The notes under the pieces: generated by a model
The model's input: the letters and a program-made list of their open reading frames with translations, nothing else
What the model was told of the DNA's origin: nothing
The model's database searches: none
Assembly: GCA_963774555.1 (NCBI GenBank)
Contig: CAVZFL010000002.1
Coordinates: forward strand, 186,001-250,000
Direction: 5' to 3'
DNA: 64,000 nucleotides
Source: VRUE01 sp963774555
GTDB lineage: Bacteria > Actinomycetota > Thermoleophilia > Solirubrobacterales > 70-9
In this document: one piece after another, positions 41,600 through 49,411 of the stretch
Position numbering within the stretch: the first letter of the stretch is position 1
How the letters are laid out: each line of letters starts with the position of its first letter
Made by a program: the position numbers and the translations under genes

Positions 41600-42479
41600 C
41601 GCGATCCTGAAGAAGCGCGTCGGCCGCGGCCAGCTCGGCGATCTCCAGCCCCGGCATCGCCTCACCGAGGCCGATCGACGCCGCCGCCACCCGCTCGGGA
41701 TCGCTGAAGTGAGTGGTCGCCTCGACGATCGCCCGCGCGCGCCGCTCGGGGTCGCCGCTTTTGAAGATGCCCGAGCCGACGAAGTTGCCTTCGGCGCCGA
41801 GCTGCATCATCAGGGCCGCGTCGGCCGGGGTCGCGATGCCGCCGGCGCAGAAGAGCGGCACCGGCAGGCGCCCCTGCTCCGCCACCTCGCGCACCACTTC
41901 CAGCGGCGCCCGGTGCTCCTTGGCGGCGCCGGCGAGCTCCTCGGGACCGAGCTGGGCCAACCGCTTGATCCCGGCGACGATCTCGCGCATGTGGCGCACC
42001 GCCTCGACCACGTTGCCGGTCCCGGCCTCGCCCTTGGAGCGGATCATCGCCGCCCCCTCGCCGATCCGCCGCAGCGCCTCGCCGAGGTTGGTGGCGCCGC
42101 AGACGAAGGGCACCTCGAAGGCGAGCTTGTCGATGTGGTTGTGCTCGTCGGCCGGCGTCAGCACCTCGGACTCGTCGATGTAGTCGACTTCGAGCGACTG
42201 CAGAATCTGGGCCTCGGCGATGTGCCCGATCCGCGCCTTGGCCATCACCGGGATGCTGACCGCCTCCTGGATGCCCTCGATCATCGCCGGGTCCGACATC
42301 CGCGCCACGCCGCCGTCCCTGCGGATATCTGCCGGGACGCGCTCGAGCGCCATCACCGCACAGGCGCCGGCCTCCTCGGCGATCCGCGCCTGCTCGGGCG
42401 TGACCACGTCCATGATCACCCCGCCCTTCAGCATCTCCGCCAGGCCGGTCTTCAGTCGAAAAGTCGCACGCTCCGCCAC
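41592..42479 (-). CDS. pdxS: Pyridoxal 5'-phosphate synthase subunit PdxS
   Basis: 295 residues, standard length. (beta/alpha)8 barrel with KTGLAEMLKGGVIMDVVTPEQA, the Schiff-base Lys in IPVMAKARIGHIAEAQIL, LEVDYIDESEVLTPADEHNHI and the second Lys region RSKGEAGTGNVVEAVRHM. It condenses ribose 5-phosphate, glyceraldehyde 3-phosphate and ammonia to PLP. It lies 25 bp after the RpiR-family regulator gene on the same strand. Confidence 0.97.
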   Translation of the reverse strand: MAERATFRLKTGLAEMLKGGVIMDVVTPEQARIAEEAGACAVMALERVPADIRRDGGVARMSDPAMIEGIQEAVSIPVMAKARIGHIAEAQILQSLEVDYIDESEVLTPADEHNHIDKLAFEVPFVCGATNLGEALRRIGEGAAMIRSKGEAGTGNVVEAVRHMREIVAGIKRLAQLGPEELAGAAKEHRAPLEVVREVAEQGRLPVPLFCAGGIATPADAALMMQLGAEGNFVGSGIFKSGDPERRARAIVEATTHFSDPERVAAASIGLGEAMPGLEIAELAAADALLQDRGA

Positions 42480-42503
42480 AGAGCCGAATACTACGGGTCC
42501 GGG

Positions 42504-43370
42504 CTACTTGAGCTTGTAGGCACGGATGCGGTCTTTGTGCGTGTCTTCGTCACGCGCGTAGAGACCGTGGGCCAAGGCCTGGACCAGCGCCATCAACGCC
42601 GTGTTGGAACGGGCGAAGGAGGGGCTGTTGGACGAGTAGTAGAGGGTCAGCTCGGCGTGCTCGCCGACCTCCGAGAGCGAAGCGTCGGAAATCGCCAGGG
42701 TGCGGGCGTTGCGATGCAGCGACAGCTTCATCGCCCGCAGCAGAAGGGGATGGGCCCGGCCCGAGGAGAGCACGATGACGAGGGTCTCGTCGTCGATCCG
42801 GCCGAGTCGCTGCAGCGACTCGCCGCCGGTGCTGGCGACGATCTCGGCGCGGATGTCGAGCAGGCTGAGGGTGTGGCGCAGGTAGCTGGCGAAGAAGGCC
42901 ATCTGATCGACCCCGACGATCACCACGCGCTGGGCTTCGGCGAGGGCTGCGACGGCGCCGTCGACCTGCTCGCGGGTCAGCTTCTTCGCGGTTTCCTCGA
43001 GGTTGGCGTAGTCGGCGCCCAGCGACCCCTCCAGCTCGGAGTGGTCGAAGGAGAAGAGCGCCCCCGCGTTGGCGGCACCCGCGGTGGCGACACCGGCCGT
43101 GCGGTACTCCTCGATCGCCGCCTGCTGAAGCTCCGGATAGCCCTCGAAGCCGAGGGCCTGGGAGAAGCGCACCACCGTCGATGAGGAGGTGCTCGCTCTC
43201 CTGGCCAGCTCCTCGGCGGTGAGGAAGGCTGCCTCGTCGAGGTGGTCGACGATGTAGCGGGCGACGTCTTTCTGCGAGCGCGAGAACTCCTCGAAGCGCT
43301 CCTGGATGTACTCGGAAAGGCTCTTAAGTTGAGTAGGCGTCTTAGTCGCAGTCTTGGTCACGGCGTCCAA
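42504..43370 (-). CDS. MurR/RpiR-family transcriptional regulator
   Basis: 288 residues. The N-terminal HTH domain (about 18-95) has FSRSQKDVARYIVDHLDEAAFLTAEELARRASTSSSTVVRFSQALGFEGYPELQQ, the RpiR signature. A C-terminal SIS domain (about 130-265) with AQRVVIVGVDQMAFFASYLRHTL and ETLVIVLSSGRAHPLLLRAMKLS would bind a phosphosugar. It lies directly upstream of pdxS on the same strand and may control PLP synthesis; the usual targets in this family are sugar genes. Divergent to the gene at 43469 across about 98 bp. Confidence 0.88.
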   Translation of the reverse strand: MDAVTKTATKTPTQLKSLSEYIQERFEEFSRSQKDVARYIVDHLDEAAFLTAEELARRASTSSSTVVRFSQALGFEGYPELQQAAIEEYRTAGVATAGAANAGALFSFDHSELEGSLGADYANLEETAKKLTREQVDGAVAALAEAQRVVIVGVDQMAFFASYLRHTLSLLDIRAEIVASTGGESLQRLGRIDDETLVIVLSSGRAHPLLLRAMKLSLHRNARTLAISDASLSEVGEHAELTLYYSSNSPSFARSNTALMALVQALAHGLYARDEDTHKDRIRAYKLK

Positions 43371-43468
43371 TTCGCCGACCCCCCCGCTTTCCCTTCCCCC
43401 AACCGCCGACGGGCCGATTTCGGTCGCATATCGACCGTTTTAGGCCCGTCGGTGGTGTTTCTGGTTGG

Positions 43469-43864
43469 ATGGGCACTGCGATGACGCTCGAGCAGGCGCT
43501 CCGCCTCACCAACCGCAACATGATCGCCTTCGATCTGGTGCTTGGCAGCGCTGCGATCGCGGCGCCGGCGACGACGTTGAAGGTGCTCGGCCACGAGCAC
43601 CCCTCGCCGGACGCTGAGCACCTCTTCCGCCGCTGCGGGCCGATCTGGCTCACCTTTGCCGCCGCCCACGCGATCGCCGCCCGCCGCGGCGAGCCGCGCG
43701 ACTGGTGGGCGCTGGCCTGGCTGCGCGGCACCGAGATCGCCACCGATGCACTTTGGGCCGAGTCCCCCGCTGTCAGCCGCCCAGGCGCCAAGCTCGGCCT
43801 CCGCCTCGCCAGCCTCTCCAATCTGGCGATGGCCACGGGGTTCGCCTGGCTCGCGAGGAGGTAA
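43469..43864 (+). CDS. Small hydrophobic protein of unknown function
   Basis: 131 residues (127 from the ATG at 43481). Hydrophobic segments NRNMIAFDLVLGSAAIAAPATTLKVLG, IWLTFAAAHAIAARRG and LASLSNLAMATGFAWLA suggest a small integral membrane protein. It is the first gene of a plus-strand group (43469-44949), and its stop lies 6 bp before the start of the next gene. Confidence 0.65.
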   Translation: MGTAMTLEQALRLTNRNMIAFDLVLGSAAIAAPATTLKVLGHEHPSPDAEHLFRRCGPIWLTFAAAHAIAARRGEPRDWWALAWLRGTEIATDALWAESPAVSRPGAKLGLRLASLSNLAMATGFAWLARR

Positions 43865-43868
43865 GGCC

Positions 43869-44201
43869 TTGGCCGACCTCTCCGGCCTGCCAGACAAACG
43901 CTGGAGCCTGCGCGGCATCACCGAAGAGGGCGACGAGGCCTGGCTGATCCGCGGCATCTCGCGCAAGCTCTACCGCTGCCCGGCCTGCCACGGCGAGATC
44001 GAGATCGGCAGCGAGCACGTCGTCGTCCAGTACGTCTTCCGCCTCGGCGGCACCGAACACCACCACTACCACCGCCGCTGCACCGAAGAGCTGCTGATCG
44101 GCGAGCTCAGCGACGTGCGCCGGATGCCGGCCGGCGAGTCGGCCCAGTCGAAGCTGGAGCAGCGCGGTCGCCATCCCTCCGGGCGCCGCCGCCACCGCTG
44201 A
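43869..44201 (+). CDS. Putative zinc-binding small protein
   Basis: 110 residues from a TTG at 43869 that follows a strong GAGGAGGT ribosome site. RCPACHGEIEIGSEHVVV supplies CxxC and a His, and HHHYHRRCTEELL supplies His residues and a Cys, so a metal site is likely. The rest is charged, and the C-terminus is Arg-rich. It begins 4 bp after the preceding gene's stop. No family is recognised. Confidence 0.7.
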   Translation: MADLSGLPDKRWSLRGITEEGDEAWLIRGISRKLYRCPACHGEIEIGSEHVVVQYVFRLGGTEHHHYHRRCTEELLIGELSDVRRMPAGESAQSKLEQRGRHPSGRRRHR

Positions 44202-44202
44202 C

Positions 44203-44949
44203 GTGAGCCGCCGCGCCGCGCTGATCTCGATCTACGCGCGGATCGGCCGCACGTATCTGCGCTGGGCGCCCTCGCTGCTGGCGCTCGCCGTCGTCGTCTT
44301 CGTCCCCCTGGGGCTGATCCACGCGCTCACGGTGCACGCCGAGATCGGCTCGTTCGGCTTCGGCCCGGGCCTGAAGCTGGTTGCGCTGATCGGCGCCACC
44401 CTTGCCCTCGCCGCCACCGGCCTGATCGGCGAGGTCTTCTACACCGGCGCGGTGGCGATCTCGCTGACCCACCCCCGCGACGGCCGCCCGCCCTCGCTGC
44501 GGCAGATCGCCGGCATGGTCAACTACGGGCCGCTGATCGCGATCGACCTGATCTACGGCGCCCTGGTCGCGGTCGGCCTGATCGCCTTCTTCGTCCCCGG
44601 CGCGCTCGCCTTCGTCTGGCTGGGACTGGCCGCGCCGGTGGTCGAGATCGAGCATCGCGGGATCCGAGCCGCATTCCGCCGCAGCGTGCAGCTCGTCCGC
44701 GGCAAGGCGCTGGTCGTCGCCTTCGTGCTGATCCCGATCGAGGTCGTCGGCGACTCGCTGACCGACTTGGTCACCGGCCTCGCCCATGACCTCTTCGGCG
44801 CCTCGCTGGCTGCCGAGTGGGTCGCCGACGTGCTGACGAACATCGCCTTCACGCCCTTCTACGCGGTCGCCGCCGTGCTGCTCACCGTCGACCTGATCCG
44901 CGAAAAGGGCGGCGGCGTCGAGCTGCACTCGAAGCCCGCTGACGGCTAG
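44203..44949 (+). CDS. Integral membrane protein
   Basis: 248 residues, five or six hydrophobic segments including LLALAVVVFVPLGLIHAL, LVALIGATLALAATGLIGEVFY and LIAIDLIYGALVAVGLIAFFVPGALAFVWL. The pattern APVVEIEHRGIRAAFRRSVQLVRG matches the membrane domain seen in GlpQ-like and YciC-like proteins. GTG start 1 bp after the previous stop, so part of the same operon. Function unknown. Confidence 0.7.
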   Translation: MSRRAALISIYARIGRTYLRWAPSLLALAVVVFVPLGLIHALTVHAEIGSFGFGPGLKLVALIGATLALAATGLIGEVFYTGAVAISLTHPRDGRPPSLRQIAGMVNYGPLIAIDLIYGALVAVGLIAFFVPGALAFVWLGLAAPVVEIEHRGIRAAFRRSVQLVRGKALVVAFVLIPIEVVGDSLTDLVTGLAHDLFGASLAAEWVADVLTNIAFTPFYAVAAVLLTVDLIREKGGGVELHSKPADG

Positions 44950-44962
44950 ATCGGCGGCCCAA

Positions 44963-46501
44963 TTGCGGGCTTCTACTGACCAGCTGGTACTTCTAAGTGT
45001 CGATCCGAATACGGACATGGCCATAGCACCGGCAGTCGACCCACCGCCAGGCGTCAGACTGGGCCTTCGCCCGGCGCTCGGCGTGATCGCCATCGCCCTG
45101 CTGGCCCACCTGCTCGGCATCGGCTTCGGGCCCCTCGACGGCTTCCTCTCCCGCTGGTCCTTCCTGGTGCTTGAGCTCGGTGGCGCCACGGCTTGCGCCC
45201 TGCGCGCGATCCACGTTCGCGAGGAACGCCGCGCCTGGACGCTGCTGGCGATCGCCCTCTTCAGCTGGGCGACCGGCGACGCGATCCTGCGAATCGCCTA
45301 CTACTCGGTGGAAAGCCCTCCCATCCCCTCCCTCGCCGACGCCTTCTGGCTCGCCTTTTACCCTTTCGCCTACGCGGGGATCGTGGTGCTGCTGCGCGAC
45401 CGGGCGCGAAACGTCTCCAGCGCGGTCTGGCTCGACGGGTTGATCGCCTCCCTTGCCGTCGGCGCCTTCGTCTCGGCACTGGTCCTGCGCCAGGTGCTCG
45501 AGCAGATCGGCGGCACGGCGCTGTCGACCGAGGTCAACCTCACCTACGTGCTTGCCGACGCGGTGCTGCTGGCGCTGGTCATGGTCGCCTTCGCCGTCAC
45601 CGGCTGGCGCCTCGATCGCGCCTGGGCCTGGCTCGGCGGCGCCCTGGCGCTCTTCGCCTTCAGCGACAGCGCCTATCTATATGAGGTGGGACGGGGCATC
45701 TACGTCACCGGCGGCGCCCTCGATGCGGGTTGGGCCGTCGCCCTGCTCCTCGTCGGCATCGCCGCCTGGCACACCGCGCCTCCCCGGGTCGCGGTTGTCC
45801 GCGGCGAGACCTGGCGCTCGATCGCGTTGCCGATCGCCTTCGGCTTTGCCGCCCTCGCGATCGAGGCCTACGACCACTTCACCCAGGTGATGGTGCTGGC
45901 GCTGATCTTCGCCACCGCGTGCCTGGCCGCGGTCCTCGCTCGCCTCGCGATCACCTTCGCCCAGTACATGCGAATGCTGCAGGACAGCCGCGAGCAGGCG
46001 ACGACCGACGCGCTCACCGGGCTCGGCAACCGGCGGCAGCTGATGAGCGACCTGCGGGAAGCGTTGCAGGCGCCACCCTGGGACGGAGAATGGCTGCTCC
46101 TGCTCCTCGATCTCGACCACTTCAAGACCTACAACGACACCCTCGGTCACCCGGCCGGAGACGCCCTGCTCGAGCGCCTCGGCGAGAAGCTGGAGCGCGA
46201 CCTGCAGCCGTGGGGCCGCGCCTACCGCATGGGCGGCGACGAGTTCTGCGCCCTGCTGCGAATCGATGGGCACTCCCCCGAGCGCCTTGCCGCGATCGCC
46301 GGCGAAGCGCTGGGCGAGCCCGATGCCCCGGTCTCGATCTCCAGCTCAGCGGGGTGGGCGGTCCTCCCGAACGAAGCCGCCGACTCGAGCAGCGCGCTCC
46401 GCCTCGCCGACCGGCGTATGTACGCGGCGAAGGGCGCCGTCGACCGCTCGGATCGCCGCAACGGCCTGCGACCGATTAAGTCGGATCTGCTGACGACTTG
46501 A
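44963..46501 (+). CDS. Membrane-bound diguanylate cyclase (GGDEF)
   Basis: 512 residues (494 from the ATG at 45017, which I prefer). About ten hydrophobic segments span residues 35-335. The C-terminal GGDEF domain has TTDALTGLGNRRQL, LLLLDLDHFKTYNDTLGH (metal and substrate site), the intact RMGGDEFCALL signature and ADRRMYAAKGAVDR. It should make cyclic di-GMP in response to a membrane signal. I see no RxxD inhibitory site at the usual place, five residues ahead of GGDEF. It converges with the Ser/Thr kinase gene across a hairpin. Confidence 0.92.
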   Translation: MRASTDQLVLLSVDPNTDMAIAPAVDPPPGVRLGLRPALGVIAIALLAHLLGIGFGPLDGFLSRWSFLVLELGGATACALRAIHVREERRAWTLLAIALFSWATGDAILRIAYYSVESPPIPSLADAFWLAFYPFAYAGIVVLLRDRARNVSSAVWLDGLIASLAVGAFVSALVLRQVLEQIGGTALSTEVNLTYVLADAVLLALVMVAFAVTGWRLDRAWAWLGGALALFAFSDSAYLYEVGRGIYVTGGALDAGWAVALLLVGIAAWHTAPPRVAVVRGETWRSIALPIAFGFAALAIEAYDHFTQVMVLALIFATACLAAVLARLAITFAQYMRMLQDSREQATTDALTGLGNRRQLMSDLREALQAPPWDGEWLLLLLDLDHFKTYNDTLGHPAGDALLERLGEKLERDLQPWGRAYRMGGDEFCALLRIDGHSPERLAAIAGEALGEPDAPVSISSSAGWAVLPNEAADSSSALRLADRRMYAAKGAVDRSDRRNGLRPIKSDLLTT

Positions 46502-46530
46502 TGACCCCATGGGGTCACTAGCTCATCAGC
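46489..46530. terminator. Bidirectional hairpin between GGDEF and kinase genes
   Basis: A perfect 16-bp palindrome TGACCCCATGGGGTCA (46502-46517) extends into longer imperfect arms (about 15 of 20 pairs) over 46489-46530. It fills the gap between the convergent stops at 46501 and 46534, as expected of a shared terminator. A protein-binding palindrome is the alternative. Confidence 0.6.
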
Positions 46531-46533
46531 AGA

Positions 46534-48027
46534 TCAGCCGGGGGTCGCGCTGCACTTTTGGAGGCCGACCCGCCGGGCTAGGTCGTAGCGTTCGCGCGCC
46601 TCTTCGTCGCGGCGCTGGCGGGCTTCGACGTACGCCGTGGCGTCACCCGCTTCGGCGGCCTTCAACGCCAGGCGGTCGTAACGCATCACCCTTTCCTGGG
46701 CTCGGACGTACTTGGCAAAGGCCGGTTCGACGCTGGCCGGAGCCCGCAGGCGCCGGAAGCCGTTTACCCCTCGCTGTGAGATCCCCGCCAGCGTCGCCGC
46801 GTAGGCGACGTCCGGACTTTCTTCCAGCGCCCGCGAGCGGACGCTGCCGTACTGGGACTGGCTCGCCGCGCAGATCGCATCGGCCCGGGCGATCAGCTTC
46901 GGGCGTGTCAGCGGCTTTCGCTTCGGCTCGCCCACCCTGGAGATGGCGGTCGTGCCGCTGGTTGCCGCATCTGGCCCCGAGCCGCCGCCTCCGGCGACGA
47001 TCGCGATCATCACGCCAACCGCGATGACGGCGCCGGCCAGGAGGCCGAGTGCCCAGCGCCGCCGGGCTGGCGCGATCGTCTTGGTGGCGCCGGTCGGCTC
47101 GACGGCAAGCGTCTCGGTGGTTCCCGTCGCCGCCATGCCCGTCGCCACCGTCCTCTCCGGCAGGGCCGGCTGCTCGCCCTGCAGGGCCGCCTGCGCCGCC
47201 CGGCCGAGGTCGCCGGCAGAGGGATAGCGGTCATCGGGGTTCTTCGACATCGCCCGGATCACGACGTCGTCGAGCGCCGGCGGCACCTCCGGCACGTACA
47301 GCGACGGCGCCGGCGGCGGGTCGTTGAGATGGGCGTAGAGGCGGGCGGCCTCACCGTCCCGGGGGAAGGGGACCTCGCCGGTGAGCAGCTTGAAGAGCAG
47401 ACAGCCGAGGGCGTAGACGTCGGCTCGGGCGTAGACCGTGCCGCCGGAGACCTGCTCGGGGGCGACGTAATCGAGCGTGCCGACGAAGCGCCCGGTCTGG
47501 GTCAGGCCCGACTCGGTGGTGACGTTGCGGGCGACGCCGAAGTCGGTGATGTAAGCGTGCACGGAGTCGCCGCCGCTGAGCAGCACGTTGGCCGGCTTGA
47601 CGTCACGGTGGACGAGGCCGGCGGCGTGGATCGCGTCGAGCCCGTTGCCGACCTGGGCGACGATCTCGACCGCGGCGGGCGGCTCGAGCCTGCCCTCGCG
47701 GGCGAGTCGTTTTGCCAGGTCGGCGCCGGCGACGTAGCGCATCGCGATGTAGGGCACGCCGGACTCCTCCCCGGCGGCGTAGATCGGCACAACGTTGGGA
47801 TGCTCGATCGAGGCGGCGATCTTCGACTCCTCGGCGAAGCGGCGGGCGAAGACGTCGTCGGACGCCGCCTCCGGCGCAATCAGCTTGAGTGCCACGCGGC
47901 GCTCCAGGCCCGGCTCGTGCGCCAGGTAGAGCACGCCCATGCCGCCCCTGCCCAGGCGGCTCTCGATCCGGTAGCCGGCGAACTCCTCGCCCTCGGCCAG
48001 CTCGATCCCCTGATTGCCCGCCGGCAT
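46534..48027 (-). CDS. Membrane Ser/Thr protein kinase (PknB-like)
   Basis: 497 residues. The kinase domain (about 18-275) is complete: GRGGMGVLYLAHE, VALKLIAPE (ATP Lys), GLVHRDVKPANVLL (HRD), AYITDFGVARN (DFG), GTLDYVAPEQ (APE) and ADVYALGCLLFKLLTGEVPF. A membrane helix (ALGLLAGAVIAVGVMIAIVAGG) lies near 325-345, and about 140 residues lie outside, mostly helical with a conserved Cys pair. No PASTA repeats are present, so the outer sensor is unlike PknB of cell division. Probably senses an external cue. Confidence 0.93.
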   Translation of the reverse strand: MPAGNQGIELAEGEEFAGYRIESRLGRGGMGVLYLAHEPGLERRVALKLIAPEAASDDVFARRFAEESKIAASIEHPNVVPIYAAGEESGVPYIAMRYVAGADLAKRLAREGRLEPPAAVEIVAQVGNGLDAIHAAGLVHRDVKPANVLLSGGDSVHAYITDFGVARNVTTESGLTQTGRFVGTLDYVAPEQVSGGTVYARADVYALGCLLFKLLTGEVPFPRDGEAARLYAHLNDPPPAPSLYVPEVPPALDDVVIRAMSKNPDDRYPSAGDLGRAAQAALQGEQPALPERTVATGMAATGTTETLAVEPTGATKTIAPARRRWALGLLAGAVIAVGVMIAIVAGGGGSGPDAATSGTTAISRVGEPKRKPLTRPKLIARADAICAASQSQYGSVRSRALEESPDVAYAATLAGISQRGVNGFRRLRAPASVEPAFAKYVRAQERVMRYDRLALKAAEAGDATAYVEARQRRDEEARERYDLARRVGLQKCSATPG

Positions 48028-48127
48028 GCCGGGACTGTAGCCCGGCGTGGAGCGTCCAACCAGCCGACGGCGTTAACCGGGAAGTAATCGAGGCGGACAC
48101 GCCGGCATACCTAGACTGGGAGGAGGA

Positions 48128-48904
48128 ATGCGTCGCATCGCCATCTCAGCCGCGCTTGCGCTTGCCCTGCTGACCGCCGCCGCGGTCGCCCGGGGCGAGC
48201 TGACCCAGCGGGGCAACCTGCGGGTGACCTTCGACGGCAAGGTCCTCCCCCGCATCCTGCCGCGCGACCGGCCGGCGCCGATCTCGGTCCGGATCGAAGG
48301 CGCGGTTGGCACCGTCGACGGCAGCCGCCCCCCAGCGCTGCGCGAAATCTCGGTCGCGGTCAACCGCGCCGGCAAGGTCTTCGTCGCCGGCCTGCCCGCC
48401 TGCGCGGCGCCCGAGCTACAGCAGACCAGCACCGAAGCGGCGCTCGCCGCCTGCCGCCCCGCCCTGGTCGGCCACGGCAGCTTCGCGGCGAACGTCGATT
48501 TCCCCGGCGCGCCGCAGATCCCCGCCCACGGCAAGGTGCTCGCCTTCAACAGCACCGCGGGCGGGCACCCGCAGATGCTCCTGCACCTCTACGGATCGAG
48601 CCCGGTGCGGGCAACCTTCGTCCTCCCCTTCCGGATCTCACACCGCAGCCAGGGCAAGTTCGGCGCGGTCTTCGCGACCCGCATCCCCAACATCGCCTCG
48701 GACCTCGGCTACGTCACCAACCTCGACCTCACCCTCGGCCGCCGCTATCTCTACGCCGGCAAGCGCCGCAGCTTCCTCAGCGCCAGCTGCGCGGCACCCG
48801 CCGGCTTCCCCGGCGCCGTCTTCCAGCTCGCCAAAGCGACCTTCAAGTTCGACGACGGCCGCAGCCTGGCGACCGGGATCACGCGGGACTGCCGGGTCCG
48901 CTGA
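48128..48904 (+). CDS. Secreted protein of unknown function
   Basis: 258 residues. Strong GGAGGAGG ribosome site, then a signal peptide (RRIAISAALALALLTAAAVARG). The mature part is beta-rich, with GNLRVTFDGKVLPRILPRDRPAPISVRIEG, CAAPELQQTSTEAALAACRPALVGHG, GSSPVRATFVLPFRIS and CAAPAGFPGAVFQLAKATF. Four Cys probably form disulphides. Similar-looking proteins recur in this bacterial group, to my recollection, but no function is known. Confidence 0.75.
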   Translation: MRRIAISAALALALLTAAAVARGELTQRGNLRVTFDGKVLPRILPRDRPAPISVRIEGAVGTVDGSRPPALREISVAVNRAGKVFVAGLPACAAPELQQTSTEAALAACRPALVGHGSFAANVDFPGAPQIPAHGKVLAFNSTAGGHPQMLLHLYGSSPVRATFVLPFRISHRSQGKFGAVFATRIPNIASDLGYVTNLDLTLGRRYLYAGKRRSFLSASCAAPAGFPGAVFQLAKATFKFDDGRSLATGITRDCRVR

Positions 48905-48910
48905 GCAGGG

Positions 48911-48960
48911 GCGGGGCCCCGGCCCGGCCCGCGAGGCGCCGCGAGCCGGGCCGCCCCCGC
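48911..48960. terminator. GC-rich hairpin between convergent genes
   Basis: The 5' arm GCGGGGCCCCGGCCCGGC and 3' arm GCCGGGCCGCCCCCGC pair over most of their length with a loop of about 15 bases. It lies between the convergent stops at 48904 and 48965 and probably ends both transcripts. Confidence 0.7.
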
Positions 48961-48964
48961 TGGA

Positions 48965-49351
48965 TCAGTAGCCGTTTTCGTGCGCCCGCTTTTCGGCTTC
49001 TTCGATGCCCTTTTCGGCTTCGGACTTACCCTTTTCGATCCCTTCTTCGGCTTCCTTCCTGGCCTTTTCAACCGCCTTCGAGGCGGTGTTGCTGCCGTTT
49101 TCCACCCCGCCCTTGGCTGCCTTTTCAGCTTCGCTGAAGCCCTTCTTCACTTCCTTCTTGGCTTCTTCGAGGCCCTGCTTCGCTTCTTCGCCGCCCTTTT
49201 CGATCTGCTTCTGGGCTTCCGAGGAGGCGCTGCTGCTGTCGCTGCTGCCGCCGCAACCGGCCACGCCCAGTGCCACCGCGCCGATCGCCAGCGCCAGGGG
49301 GAGCCTCGTGGCCCTCCGTGCGCGCCTCCACCTCAGGTCTTCTGCTGACAC
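48965..49351 (-). CDS. Lipoprotein with Lys/Glu/Ala coiled-coil repeats
   Basis: About 128 residues from a GTG at 49351 placed six bases after GGAGAGGA. A basic N-terminus and LPLALAIGAVALGVAGC form a lipoprotein signal with lipobox Cys. After a Ser-rich linker, an 11-residue-like pattern repeats (EKGGEEAKQGLEEAKKEVKK, AVEKARKEAEEGIEKGK, EAEKGIEEAEKRA). This resembles LEA-like or apolipoprotein-like amphipathic helices. It is probably anchored to the outer face of the membrane; a stress or envelope role is a guess. Confidence 0.75.
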   Translation of the reverse strand: MSAEDLRWRRARRATRLPLALAIGAVALGVAGCGGSSDSSSASSEAQKQIEKGGEEAKQGLEEAKKEVKKGFSEAEKAAKGGVENGSNTASKAVEKARKEAEEGIEKGKSEAEKGIEEAEKRAHENGY

Positions 49352-49411
49352 ATGCACTCCTCTCCTTCGCGAGTGTTGGGAAGCGATCTTCGCACCGCGG
49401 ACGGCGTCCGG

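Noticed and set aside
41600..43470. Riboswitch ahead of pdxS or the RpiR gene
   Set aside because: The gaps are only 25 and 98 bp and I see no conserved aptamer-like helices.
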